DNA of 64,000 bases, taken from contig JBQTKD010000002.1 of NCBI GenBank assembly GCA_052386455.1, positions 30,631 to 94,630 of the forward strand, in the 5' to 3' direction. Every line of letters starts with the position of its first letter. Position 1 is the first letter of the stretch. The translations under genes were made by a program, and so were the position numbers. Positions 17,511-25,931 of this stretch are shown piece after piece. Under the pieces are notes generated by a model. The model did not search any database and was not told the DNA's origin. It worked only from the letters and a program-made list of their open reading frames with translations. The stretch comes from JBQTKD01 sp052386455. Lineage in GTDB: Bacteria; Actinomycetota; Actinomycetes; Sporichthyales; Sporichthyaceae.

Positions 17511-18947
17511 TCACTCCTGCTCGCCGGCTGCTGCGCGCAGTGCAGCCTCGGCGGCGGTTGCCGCCTTGCTGCCGGGACGAGCGCGCATCACCCAATTATC
17601 GATGTTCCGCTGAGTGCCTCGCGCCACGGCCAGCGCTCCGGGCGGGACGTCCTTGGTGACGACCGATCCGGCGGCGGTGTAGGAGCCGTCGCCGAGCGTC
17701 AGCGGGGCCACCAACATGGTGTCGCTGCCCACCCGGACGTGGTCCCCGACCGTCGTCCGGTGCTTGTTCACCCCGTCGTAGTTCACGAACACCGTTGCGC
17801 AGCCGATGTTCGAGTGCTCCCCGATGTCGCCGTCGCCGACGTAGCTCAGGTGCGGAATCTTCGAGCCGCTGCCGACGGTGGAGTTCTTGACCTCCACGAA
17901 GGCGCCGGCCTTGGTGTGGTCCCCGAGCACCGTGCCGGGCCGCAGGTAGGTGAACGGGCCGACGCTGGCGTCCGGTCCGATGACGGCGTCCGTGGCGTTG
18001 GTCGCCAGCACGTGCGCGCCGGTGCCGACGCGGGTGTCGGTGAGCGTGGAGTTCGGGCCGATCGTCGCACCCGCCGCGATCGTGGTGCTCCCCTTGAGCT
18101 GCACGTTCTGCTCGATCCGGGCGTCGGGCTCCAGCACGACCTGTACGTCGATCCAGGCCGTTGCCGGGTCCACGACGGTGACGCCGGCACGCATCCAACC
18201 GTCCACCACGCGCTCGTTGAGCGCGCGGCCGAGGTCGGCGAGCTGCGCGCGGTCGTTGACGCCGAGGATCTCGCGGTGGTCCGGCGCGAGGGAGGCGCCG
18301 ACGCGGCGGCCGTCCTTGCGGGCGATCGACACGACGTCGGTCAGGTACTCCTCGCCCTGGCTGTTGTCGGTGGACAGCCGGCCCAGCGCATCGCGCAGGA
18401 CGGCGGCGTCGAAGGCGTAGACGCCGGAGTTGATCTCGCCGATCCTGTGCTGCTCCGGGCTGGCGTCGCGCTGCTCGACGATGGCCTCGAGCCCGCCGTC
18501 CGGCGCCCGGAGAATGCGGCCGTAGCCGGTGGGGTCGGGGACGACGGCGGTCAGGACGGTGACCGCGTTGCCGTCGCCCGCGTGGCGTTCCAGCAGCTCG
18601 GTCAGCGTCGCGGCGCGCAGCAGTGGAACGTCGCCGCAGACGACGAGGACGGTCTGGTCCTCGCCGGGCGCGACGGCCTCGAGCGCGACGCGCACCGCGT
18701 GCCCCGTGCCGTTCTGCTGCTCCTGGACGACGGTGTAGGCGGCCGGGTCGATCTGCGCGAGGTGTGCGCGGACCTGGTCGCGCCCGTGGCCGACGACCAC
18801 GACCACCTGTTCCGGCTCGGTGCCCCGCGCCGCCGCGAGGGCGTGCCCGAGCAGCGAGCGCCCACCGATGGGATGCAGCACCTTCGGCAGCGCCGATTTC
18901 ATGCGCTTGCCCTCGCCGGCGGCGAGAACGACGACTACGACGCTCAT
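17511..18947 (-). CDS. glmU: Bifunctional UDP-GlcNAc pyrophosphorylase/glucosamine-1-phosphate acetyltransferase
   Basis: 478 residues. The N-terminal uridyltransferase carries LAAGEGKRMKSALPKVLH; the C-terminal half is a left-handed beta helix of hexapeptide repeats with the acetyltransferase active site (FVNYDGVNKHRTTVGD). It supplies UDP-GlcNAc for peptidoglycan, mycothiol and teichoic-type polymers. ATG at 18947 is selected by GGGGGAAGGG upstream; the frame stays open for a further 50 codons, but that stretch runs through the tRNA-Gln gene. Confidence 0.97.
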   Translation of the reverse strand: MSVVVVVLAAGEGKRMKSALPKVLHPIGGRSLLGHALAAARGTEPEQVVVVVGHGRDQVRAHLAQIDPAAYTVVQEQQNGTGHAVRVALEAVAPGEDQTVLVVCGDVPLLRAATLTELLERHAGDGNAVTVLTAVVPDPTGYGRILRAPDGGLEAIVEQRDASPEQHRIGEINSGVYAFDAAVLRDALGRLSTDNSQGEEYLTDVVSIARKDGRRVGASLAPDHREILGVNDRAQLADLGRALNERVVDGWMRAGVTVVDPATAWIDVQVVLEPDARIEQNVQLKGSTTIAAGATIGPNSTLTDTRVGTGAHVLATNATDAVIGPDASVGPFTYLRPGTVLGDHTKAGAFVEVKNSTVGSGSKIPHLSYVGDGDIGEHSNIGCATVFVNYDGVNKHRTTVGDHVRVGSDTMLVAPLTLGDGSYTAAGSVVTKDVPPGALAVARGTQRNIDNWVMRARPGSKAATAAEAALRAAAGEQE

Positions 18948-18973
18948 TCGGTGACCCTTCCCCCGGCGAGAAG

Positions 18974-19044
18974 CTCCCGGGGGAGGATTCGAACCCCCAT
19001 AAATCGGACCAAAACCGATTGTCCTGCCCTTAGACGACCCGGGA
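18974..19044 (-). tRNA. tRNA-Gln (anticodon UUG)
   Basis: 71 nt. The acceptor TCCCGGG pairs with CCCGGGA. The D stem is GTCT/GGAC. The anticodon arm is ATCGG-TTTTGGT-CCGAT, with TTG at positions 34-36, and the T arm has loop TTCGAAT with one G-U pair in its stem. The 3' CCA is not encoded. It lies 26 bp upstream of glmU. Confidence 0.95.
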
Positions 19045-19240
19045 ATGACCGTCCCCGACGCTATCGCTTCCCGGCCTCCCGCCGCTTGGCGTCCCACCCG
19101 ACCGGGATGGGGCGAGACGGTGCCACGCCTGTCGCCTCTCTACCGCGGTTTGCTCGGGCGAACGCCGAGGGCGGGCGCCGCGTCCAAGTCCGTGCAACCT
19201 TTCGCGGGCCGACTCCGTGTCAGGGGTCAGGGAGGTGTCG

Positions 19241-19822
19241 ATGGGGCGGGGCAGCGAGGACGACGCCGAGTTCGTGGCGTTCGTCGTTTCCGCGCAGCCG
19301 CGACTGACCCGCATCGCCTACCTGATGGGCGGGGACTGGCAGCAGGCCGAGGACGTGGTGCAGACGGTGCTGGTCCGGCTGTATCCGAAGTTTGCGAAGG
19401 TCGCGGCGGGTGGAGATCCGTTCGGCTACGTCCGCGCCGGCCTGCTGAACGCAGTCATCGACGAGCGGCGCCGACCGTGGCGTCGGGAGCGGTCCGTGCC
19501 GGACTTCGCCGAGGACGCGATCGGGTCGGTGCAGGGTGTCGACGCTGCGGACGCGGTGGCGGCGTTGGCGCAGATTCCGGCGCGGCAGCGGGCGGTGGTG
19601 GTGCTGCGCTACCTCGAAGGTCTCTCGGTCGCCGAGGTTGCGCACGAACTCGGGATCTCCGAGGGAACGGTGAAGAGCCAGGCGGCGCGTGGGATCGCGG
19701 CCGTTCGCGCGGCGCTGCGCGAGGGCGACGAGCGAGACGGTGTCTGGCCGGCTCGCAAGCTCGCCGACAGCAGTGAGAAGCCCAAGCGCTCCAAGGCAGA
19801 GCAGGAGGCGGCAGATGTCTGA
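19241..19822 (+). CDS. SigE-family ECF sigma factor
   Basis: 193 residues. Region 2 (FVVSAQPRLTRIAYLMGGDWQQAEDVVQ) and region 4 with the HTH (LPARQ-like IPARQRAVVVLRYLEGLSV... GISEGTVKSQ) are clear, with no extra C-terminal domain beyond a short Lys/Glu tail. The ATG at 19241 has GGAGGTGTCG before it. It overlaps the next gene by 8 bp, so that gene is its likely partner. Actinobacterial SigE-family factors often lack a classical zinc anti-sigma factor. The target promoters are unknown. Confidence 0.9.
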   Translation: MGRGSEDDAEFVAFVVSAQPRLTRIAYLMGGDWQQAEDVVQTVLVRLYPKFAKVAAGGDPFGYVRAGLLNAVIDERRRPWRRERSVPDFAEDAIGSVQGVDAADAVAALAQIPARQRAVVVLRYLEGLSVAEVAHELGISEGTVKSQAARGIAAVRAALREGDERDGVWPARKLADSSEKPKRSKAEQEAADV

Positions 19823-21158
19823 GCAGCAGAACCCCGACGAGGACTTCGTCGCCGATCGGCTTCGTGCCGCGGCCACCTCCCGCGCAGTGCTCCCGGCTCC
19901 CGAAGCGGTGCTGCGGCGGGGCCGCGTCCGTCGTCGCCGCCAGCGCTGGGCGCAGAGCGGCCTCGCGATCGGCGTCGTCGCCGGTCTCGGGCTGGGCGTC
20001 ACCGCGCTGGATCTGGCTCGCGCGGAACGTCGCGACATCGTCGTGGCCGCCCCGACGCCCTCGCCGCCGGCGTCTGCCGAACGGTCCGGTCCGCTTGCGC
20101 CGGGCTCCGGCGGACTGTGCGCCTACGAGTACAACGAGAAGAACCTGGCCGACCGCACCCTGGCCTTCGACGGCACCGTGCGGAGGATCCACGAGACGAA
20201 GAAGCAGGCCGCCCGCTACTACACGGTCGAGTTCGAGGTGAACACCTGGTACTTCGGCGGCAGCGGATCGACCTTCGAGATCGGGTTCTTCCCGCCCGGC
20301 GACGGCAAGGGATCCGGCGGACCCGACGACTTCGCGGGCGAAGAGGGGTGGCGTCCGGTGTACGAGGTCGGCACCCGCATTCTCGTGAGTGGGATGGTCG
20401 ACGACGGCCTGAGCGGCAAGCCCATCGTCTGGTCGTGCGGCTTCACCCGCTACTGGACCGGACCCGACGCGGCGGTCTGGGATCGCGTCTTCGGCCATTC
20501 CCTCGGCTCGCCGGCAGCGGTGTCGAGCAACCAGCCGCCGATCGTGAAGGACGACGCGAACGTCGACGACGCCCGCTATCCGTTCCGGACCGCCGCGGAC
20601 TGGACGACCTACGCCGACCACGTCGTGGTGGCCACGGTGGTGACCGAGAAGCCCGGCGACCGGAGCCTGCGGGACATCTTCCTGAGGGTGACCGAGGTGC
20701 TGTGGTCCGCGGACAAGCCTCGCCGCGGAACCCCGAAGACGATCGTCGTCGAGAACGTCTGGGGCTGGAACGGCGTCACCCCGGTCGCTGTAGAGAAGCG
20801 CTCGCGCCTGGAGGTTGGGCACACCTACGTCCTGCCGCTGCGCTGGCAGCCCGCGCTGTGCGACGAAGGAGACGAACCGACGAAGGCGTCCTGGGGATTC
20901 CTCGCCGGCAAGGCGCCGCTCCCCTACGACGAGCAGACGATCGGTACCGGCGAAATCGCGGGCGGCACGGTCCGCGCGGAGGACACGACCTTCGACGACT
21001 ACACCCGCCAGTACGAGATGGACAGCGTGCGCGTGGTGATGCACGGTCGCTCCGCCGCCGACCTACGCGAACTGCTGCTTCGCACCCCGCCGGGAACCCC
21101 ACAGGCCTTCGGCTCGTCGGCGCCGAGATGCACGACGACCCCGACCACGGATCGGTAG
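19815..21158 (+). CDS. Membrane-bound partner of the ECF sigma factor, hypothetical
   Basis: 447 residues. A short cytoplasmic N-terminus (about 1-45) contains the VADRLRAAA and RRGRVRRRRQR patterns typical of genes next to SigE-type sigma factors. One membrane segment (about 48-68) follows, then a Pro/Ser linker and a large exported domain of about 340 residues with a few cysteines. The 8-bp overlap with the sigma gene and an AGGAGG site show coupling. It may hold the sigma factor at the membrane or be its main target; no zinc-binding anti-sigma motif (H-x3-C-x2-C) is visible. Exported domain family not recognised. Confidence 0.75.
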   Translation: MSEQQNPDEDFVADRLRAAATSRAVLPAPEAVLRRGRVRRRRQRWAQSGLAIGVVAGLGLGVTALDLARAERRDIVVAAPTPSPPASAERSGPLAPGSGGLCAYEYNEKNLADRTLAFDGTVRRIHETKKQAARYYTVEFEVNTWYFGGSGSTFEIGFFPPGDGKGSGGPDDFAGEEGWRPVYEVGTRILVSGMVDDGLSGKPIVWSCGFTRYWTGPDAAVWDRVFGHSLGSPAAVSSNQPPIVKDDANVDDARYPFRTAADWTTYADHVVVATVVTEKPGDRSLRDIFLRVTEVLWSADKPRRGTPKTIVVENVWGWNGVTPVAVEKRSRLEVGHTYVLPLRWQPALCDEGDEPTKASWGFLAGKAPLPYDEQTIGTGEIAGGTVRAEDTTFDDYTRQYEMDSVRVVMHGRSAADLRELLLRTPPGTPQAFGSSAPRCTTTPTTDR

Positions 21159-21377
21159 AACCGCAACCCAAGGAGGCGGCCGCTTCCCCGGGCTCCACCC
21201 CACACGTTGCGGTTGTACCGCCGAGCGGGCGGCGCCCAACCGAGTCGAGTGTGAGCTGGGCGGCCTTCGAGTGCCCGCATCGGCCTGGCCGACTTCGTCA
21301 CGAACAAGCGCGCTGCGGGGCGTCTGAAGGATCTTGCGGACGCCGAGGCGGTTCTCGGGCCGGGCGGCAGCGACTAA

Positions 21378-22016
21378 CTACCTCTTGAGGTCCTCCGTCG
21401 TGAGCTGCGGCTTGGGCTCGAGGTTGTGCAGGCCGTTCCAGGCGAGGTTCACCAGGTGCGCGGCGACCTCGGAGCGCTTGGGCTTGCGGACGTCGAGCCA
21501 CCACTGGCCGGTCATCGCGACCATGCCGACGAGCATCTGCGCGTACATCGGCGCAGCCTTGTGCGGCAGGCCGCGGGTCGAGAACTGCTCGACGAGGATG
21601 TGCTCGACCTGGCTGGCCACGTCGCTCATCAGCGATGCGAACGTGCCGGTGGACTGCGCGACGGGCGAATCCCGGACGAGGATGCGGAAGCCGTCCGTGG
21701 AGGTCTCGATGTACTCCAGCAGGGCATTGGCCGCCTGCTCGAGCAGTTCGCGCGGGACGCCTGCGGTGAGCGAGTTGGTCATGCGGCCGAGCAGGTCCTG
21801 GATCTCCCGGTCGACGACGACGGCGTAGAGGCCCTCCTTGCCGCCGAAGTGCTCGTAGACGACGGGCTTGGAGACGTTGGCCTTCGAGGCGATCTCCTCG
21901 ACCGAGGTGCCCTCGAAGCCCTTCTCGGCGAACAGCTTGCGGCCGACGTCGAGCAGCTGCTCGCGGCGTTCCTTGCCCGTCATCCGAACGCGGCGGGCTT
22001 CCCCGTCGTCGGTCAT
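21378..22016 (-). CDS. TetR-family regulator coupled to the desaturase gene
   Basis: 212 residues. The N-terminal TetR HTH (about 12-58) reads REQLLDVGRKLFAEKGFEGT then EIASKANVSKPVVYEHFGGK. The C-terminal ligand-binding part is helical, with a conserved WWLDVRKP segment. ATG overlaps the desaturase stop as ATGA. It therefore probably senses acyl-CoA or membrane lipid state and controls unsaturated fatty-acid synthesis, as do other TetR proteins next to desaturases (inference). Confidence 0.88.
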   Translation of the reverse strand: MTDDGEARRVRMTGKERREQLLDVGRKLFAEKGFEGTSVEEIASKANVSKPVVYEHFGGKEGLYAVVVDREIQDLLGRMTNSLTAGVPRELLEQAANALLEYIETSTDGFRILVRDSPVAQSTGTFASLMSDVASQVEHILVEQFSTRGLPHKAAPMYAQMLVGMVAMTGQWWLDVRKPKRSEVAAHLVNLAWNGLHNLEPKPQLTTEDLKR

Positions 22017-22960
22017 GACTCCGGGGTGGACACTCGCCGCGACGCCAGGCGCGCCGCCGTCGGCCAGCGGACGCTGCTGGCCCAACCGAACTTCTCGAAC
22101 AGCCAGATCAGCCGGGCGCTGGAGTCGAACTGGCCGCGCAGCACGCCGTGCCGGGCCGAGGTGGGGTCCGCGTGGTGGAGGTTGTGCCAGGACTCCCCGA
22201 ACGACAGGACCGAGAGCCACCAGACGTTGCCGGACTTGTCGCGGGACTTGAACGGCCGCGAGCCGACGACGTGGCAGATCGAGTTGATCGACCAGGTGAC
22301 GTGGTGCAGCAGCGCGACGCGGACCAGCGTGGCCCAGAAGAAGGCAGACAGCGCACCCTGCCAGGACCAGGACCACAGGCCGCCGATCAGCAGGGGGGCC
22401 AGCGTCGAGAGCGCGACGAAGGTCGGGAAGTGCCGGGACATCTTCACGATGTCGGAGTCGGCCAGCAGGTCCGGGGCGTACTTGTCGGCCGGGGTCTGCT
22501 CGGTGTCGAACAGCCAGCCGACGTGCGCGTGCCACAGGCCCTTGGTCATGCCCTTGACGCCCGAGCCGTAGGCCCACGGCGAGTGCGGGTCGTCCTGCTT
22601 GTCGGAGAACTGGTGGTGCTTGCGGTGGTCGGCGACCCAGCGAATCAACGGCCCCATGACGGCGAGGCTGCCCATGACCCCGAGCAGGATCTTCAGGCCT
22701 CGGTTCGCCTTGAACGAGCCGTGGGTGAAGAACCGGTGGTACCCGACGGTGATGCCGAAGCCGGTGAGCACGTAGAGGACGCCGGCGATGACCACGTCCC
22801 GCCAGTGCAGACCCCAGCCCCAGAGGACCGGAACGGCTGCGGCGACGGCCACCAGCGGAATCAGGATGAACAGCGCGAGGGTCAGCTGTTCGAGCCAGCC
22901 CTTGCGATCTCCGCCCATGGTGCCGCGTGGCGCATCGGCCAAGGGGGGAGACATCGTCAT
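22013..22960 (-). CDS. Acyl-CoA/stearoyl delta-9-type fatty acid desaturase
   Basis: 315 residues, integral membrane di-iron desaturase. Three histidine boxes are present: HRFFTH, HRKHH and HNLHH, with hydrophobic pairs of helices between them. It inserts a cis double bond in saturated acyl chains using O2 and an electron donor. Start at the ATG of MTMSPP, preceded by GAGGG at 8 bp spacing. First gene of a two-gene operon with the TetR regulator. Confidence 0.93.
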   Translation of the reverse strand: MTMSPPLADAPRGTMGGDRKGWLEQLTLALFILIPLVAVAAAVPVLWGWGLHWRDVVIAGVLYVLTGFGITVGYHRFFTHGSFKANRGLKILLGVMGSLAVMGPLIRWVADHRKHHQFSDKQDDPHSPWAYGSGVKGMTKGLWHAHVGWLFDTEQTPADKYAPDLLADSDIVKMSRHFPTFVALSTLAPLLIGGLWSWSWQGALSAFFWATLVRVALLHHVTWSINSICHVVGSRPFKSRDKSGNVWWLSVLSFGESWHNLHHADPTSARHGVLRGQFDSSARLIWLFEKFGWASSVRWPTAARLASRRVSTPES

Positions 22961-23087
22961 ACGGCGACCCTCGTGTGCTCCGGGTGGGCAGGCCACTCCA
23001 CGTTCTCACATCCATTCGGGGGGAGGTGGGCCGCCTGGTGAGTCTCTGGTCACTACATCATGGGGAACCCTCGGCGGGCGCAGCGAA

Positions 23088-23558
23088 TCACTGCTGCGTG
23101 CGGCCGAATCCCAGCAACAGGGCGGCTCCGGCGAGGTGCGCGACATTGTCGGCGTCGTGGAGCGTCAGCAGTTGCGGTCCGCTGTCGAGAAGTGCCAGCA
23201 GCACCACGCCGAGGACCAGATAGGCGGCGCCGAGGATCGTGTTGACCTGCCGGGCGCGGCCGAGCGCAGCCCCGACCAGGAGCCCGATCCCCAGGGCCGC
23301 GTAGAGAAGGCAGTGCAGGCCGCCGAGGCCGTGTCCGCTGTGTCCGGGCGGAGTGGCCAGGTTGCTGCCGGCCGAGATCGCGAAGCCGACGACGCCGGTG
23401 AGCACGAGGGCGACGCCGAGCACGGCCCCGAGCAGGACGTTCGGCTTGGCTGCAACGGCGACCGGCGTCCGGTCCGCCACCTTGCTCCACACAGCCCATC
23501 GTTCGTCTCTGTACGGGGGAACGGATTGCCCGATGGGAATCTCTTGACGTCGAGACAA
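23088..23558 (-). CDS. DUF4383-type membrane protein
   Basis: Up to 156 residues with four hydrophobic segments (about 40-60, 78-98, 106-124, 135-152) separated by short loops, as in the actinobacterial DUF4383 family of unknown function. The start is uncertain: from the first ATG the 5' end reaches to 17 bp from the divergent MarR gene, across that gene's likely promoter. A GTG at 23492 (VWSKVADRTP) would leave room and keep all four segments. Confidence 0.7.
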   Translation of the reverse strand: MSRRQEIPIGQSVPPYRDERWAVWSKVADRTPVAVAAKPNVLLGAVLGVALVLTGVVGFAISAGSNLATPPGHSGHGLGGLHCLLYAALGIGLLVGAALGRARQVNTILGAAYLVLGVVLLALLDSGPQLLTLHDADNVAHLAGAALLLGFGRTQQ

Positions 23559-23575
23559 CCCCGTATGCTCCTGGG

Positions 23576-24070
23576 ATGGAGGACGAGGTCGATCGCCTGG
23601 TCGCCGCGTGGCGACGCGAGCGGCCCGACCTGGACGTTTCTCCGCTGGAGGTGCTCAGCCGGCTCAGCCGGCTCGCCCGCCATCTCGATCGGGCGCGGCG
23701 CGTCGCGTTCGCCGAGAAGGACCTGCAGGTCTGGGAGTTCGACGTCCTCTCGGCACTGCGCCGCTCCGGGGATCCCTATCGCCTCTCCCCCGGCGCGCTG
23801 TTGAACCAGACGCTGGTCACGTCCGGCACGATGACCAACCGCATCGACCGTCTCGCCGAGCGCGGCCTGGTTCGCCGCGAGCCCGATCCCAGCGACCGCC
23901 GCGGCGTGCTCGTCGTCCTCACCGCCGACGGCCTCGCCCAGGTGGACGGCGCCCTGACCCACCTGCTCAAGCACGAACAGGAACTCCTGATCGGCCTGAC
24001 CTCGCGGCAGCGCGAACAGCTCGCCGACCTGCTGCGCGAACTCGGCGCGCCCTTCGACGCCCTGGACTGA
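23576..24070 (+). CDS. MarR-family regulator
   Basis: 164 residues. Helices lead to a winged HTH with LSPGALLNQTLVTSGTMTNR and the wing DPSDRRGVLV, followed by the C-terminal dimer helices. There are no extra cysteines. A TATGCT element ends 7 bp before the ATG, which suggests a leaderless transcript. It is divergent from the DUF4383 gene, a possible target. Ligand unknown. Confidence 0.88.
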   Translation: MEDEVDRLVAAWRRERPDLDVSPLEVLSRLSRLARHLDRARRVAFAEKDLQVWEFDVLSALRRSGDPYRLSPGALLNQTLVTSGTMTNRIDRLAERGLVRREPDPSDRRGVLVVLTADGLAQVDGALTHLLKHEQELLIGLTSRQREQLADLLRELGAPFDALD

Positions 24071-24097
24071 CCCCGTACTGCGCCGATAGCGCACCTC

Positions 24098-24127
24098 GGG
24101 TACGCCAAAGGCCGATTTGGCGTACCC
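24098..24127. terminator. Bidirectional terminator-like hairpin between convergent genes
   Basis: GGGTACGCCAAA and TTTGGCGTACCC form a perfect 12-bp stem with a 6-nt loop between the convergent MarR and ABC-F genes. A second, outer pair (GATAGCGCA near 24085 and TGCACTATC near 24133) with one mismatch could extend it. There is no long T-tract, as is usual in high-GC actinobacteria. Confidence 0.6.
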
Positions 24128-24158
24128 CAACTGCACTATCGGGGGTGTTGGGGCACGC

Positions 24159-25931
24159 CTACTGCTGCGCGAGCTCGGCGGCCTCGAGCCAGGCCTCCTC
24201 GAGCTCGTCGCGTTCGGCGAGCAGCGCGCGCAGCTTCGCGTCGAGCTCGGTGACCTTGACGTGGTCGGAGGCGTGGGTGGCCATCTGGTCGTGGAGCTTG
24301 GCCTCCTCGTCGCGGATCCGGTCTAGGCGCCGCTCGATGCGGACGACCTCCTTGCGGGCCGCGCGGGCGTCGCCGGCCGAGGCGGGCGCGGCGATCTTCG
24401 GGGCAGGTTCGACCGGCTTGACAGTGTTCTGACGATGCCTCAGATACTCGTCGACACCGCCGGGGACCGCACGCAGAGTGCCGTCGCCGTAGAGCGCCTG
24501 GACCGAGTCCGTGACGCGCTCGAGGAAGTACCGGTCGTGGCTGACGACGACGAGGCTTCCCGCCCAGCCGTCGAGGAGGTCCTCGAGACGGGTGAGGGTT
24601 TCGATGTCGAGATCGTTCGTCGGCTCGTCGAGGAGGAGCACGTTCGCGCCGGACATCAGGATCCGCAGCAGGGCCAGGCGCCGCTGCTCGCCGCCGGACA
24701 GGTCCCCGACGACGGCCCACTGCCGCTCGCCGGTGAACCCGAACTTCTCGGCGAGGTCGGAGGCGGAGTGTTCCTTCTTGCCGATGGTCAGATACTTCGA
24801 GATGCGTTCGAGCGAGGACAGGACGCGGTCGGTCGGGTCGGGCGCGACGACGTCCTGCGTCAGGTAGCCGATCTGCACGGTCACGCCACGCACGATCTTC
24901 CCGCCGGCGGGCTGCAGCGTTCCGTCGAACATGCGCAGCACCGAGGTTTTGCCGCTGCCGTTCACCCCGACCAGCCCGATGCGCGCACCGGGCGCGAGTG
25001 CCCAGGTGACGCGCTTCAGCAATTGCCTGCCGCCGAGCTCGAGCGTGACGTCGTCGAGCTCCAGCACGGTGCGACCCAGGCGGGTGGCGGCGAACTTGGC
25101 CAGTTCGACGGAGTCGCGGGCCGGGGGTTCGTCGGCGATGAGGGCGTTGGCGGCGTCGATGCGGAACTGCGGCTTGCTGGTCCGCGCGGGCGGGCCGCGG
25201 CGCAGCCACGCAAGTTCCTTGCGCAGCAGGTTCTGCCGGCGCGCCTCGGTCGCGTTGGCGACGCGCTCCCGCTCGGCCTTCGCCAGCACGTAGGCGGAGT
25301 AACCGCCCTCGTAGGCGAAGACCTGACCGCGGGAGACCTCCCACGTGAGGGTGCAGACGGCGTCGAGGAACCAGCGGTCGTGGGTCACCATGAGCAGCGC
25401 GCCGGCCCGGCCGGCAAGGTGCTCGGCGAGCCACGTGATGCCCTCGACGTCGAGGTGGTTGGTCGGCTCGTCCAGGACGAGCAGGTCCAGTTCGCGGACG
25501 AGCTCGCGGGCCAGTGCGATGCGACGCCGCTCCCCGCCGGACAGCGGCCCGACCACGGTGTTCGGCCCGTCCGCGAAGCCCGGCAGGTCCAGGCCGCCGA
25601 ACAGTCCGGTGAAGACCTCGCGGATGCGCGCGTCGCCGGCCCACTCGTGGTCGGCCAGGTCGCCGACGACGCTCTGCCTGATCGTCGCGGTGGCGTCGAG
25701 GTCGTCGCCCTGCTTGAGGACGCCGACGCGTAGGCCGCCGAGGTGCGTGACCCGTCCGGAGTCGGCAGCCTCGAGCTTGGCCATGACGCGCAGCAGCGTC
25801 GACTTCCCGGCGCCGTTGCGGCCGACGACCCCGACTCGCTCCCCCGCGTGCAGGCCGAGCGAGACGCCGTCGAGCAGAGTCGTGAGGCCGTACGCCTTGC
25901 GGACCGTCTCGAGGTTGACGAGGTTCGGCAT
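24159..25931 (-). CDS. ABC-F family ATPase (ribosome-associated type)
   Basis: 590 residues with two ABC domains and no membrane segments. Domain 1: Walker A GRNGAGKST, signature LSGGERRR, Walker B LLVLDEPTNHLD. Then the inter-domain linker with basic helices. Domain 2: GVNGSGKTS, LSGGEQRR, LLLDEPTNDLD. A C-terminal coiled coil is rich in Arg/Glu/Lys (about 510-590). ABC-F proteins act on the ribosome as translation factors or antibiotic-protection factors; which one applies is not clear here. Its ATG overlaps the ispE stop by one base (TGATG). Confidence 0.92.
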   Translation of the reverse strand: MPNLVNLETVRKAYGLTTLLDGVSLGLHAGERVGVVGRNGAGKSTLLRVMAKLEAADSGRVTHLGGLRVGVLKQGDDLDATATIRQSVVGDLADHEWAGDARIREVFTGLFGGLDLPGFADGPNTVVGPLSGGERRRIALARELVRELDLLVLDEPTNHLDVEGITWLAEHLAGRAGALLMVTHDRWFLDAVCTLTWEVSRGQVFAYEGGYSAYVLAKAERERVANATEARRQNLLRKELAWLRRGPPARTSKPQFRIDAANALIADEPPARDSVELAKFAATRLGRTVLELDDVTLELGGRQLLKRVTWALAPGARIGLVGVNGSGKTSVLRMFDGTLQPAGGKIVRGVTVQIGYLTQDVVAPDPTDRVLSSLERISKYLTIGKKEHSASDLAEKFGFTGERQWAVVGDLSGGEQRRLALLRILMSGANVLLLDEPTNDLDIETLTRLEDLLDGWAGSLVVVSHDRYFLERVTDSVQALYGDGTLRAVPGGVDEYLRHRQNTVKPVEPAPKIAAPASAGDARAARKEVVRIERRLDRIRDEEAKLHDQMATHASDHVKVTELDAKLRALLAERDELEEAWLEAAELAQQ

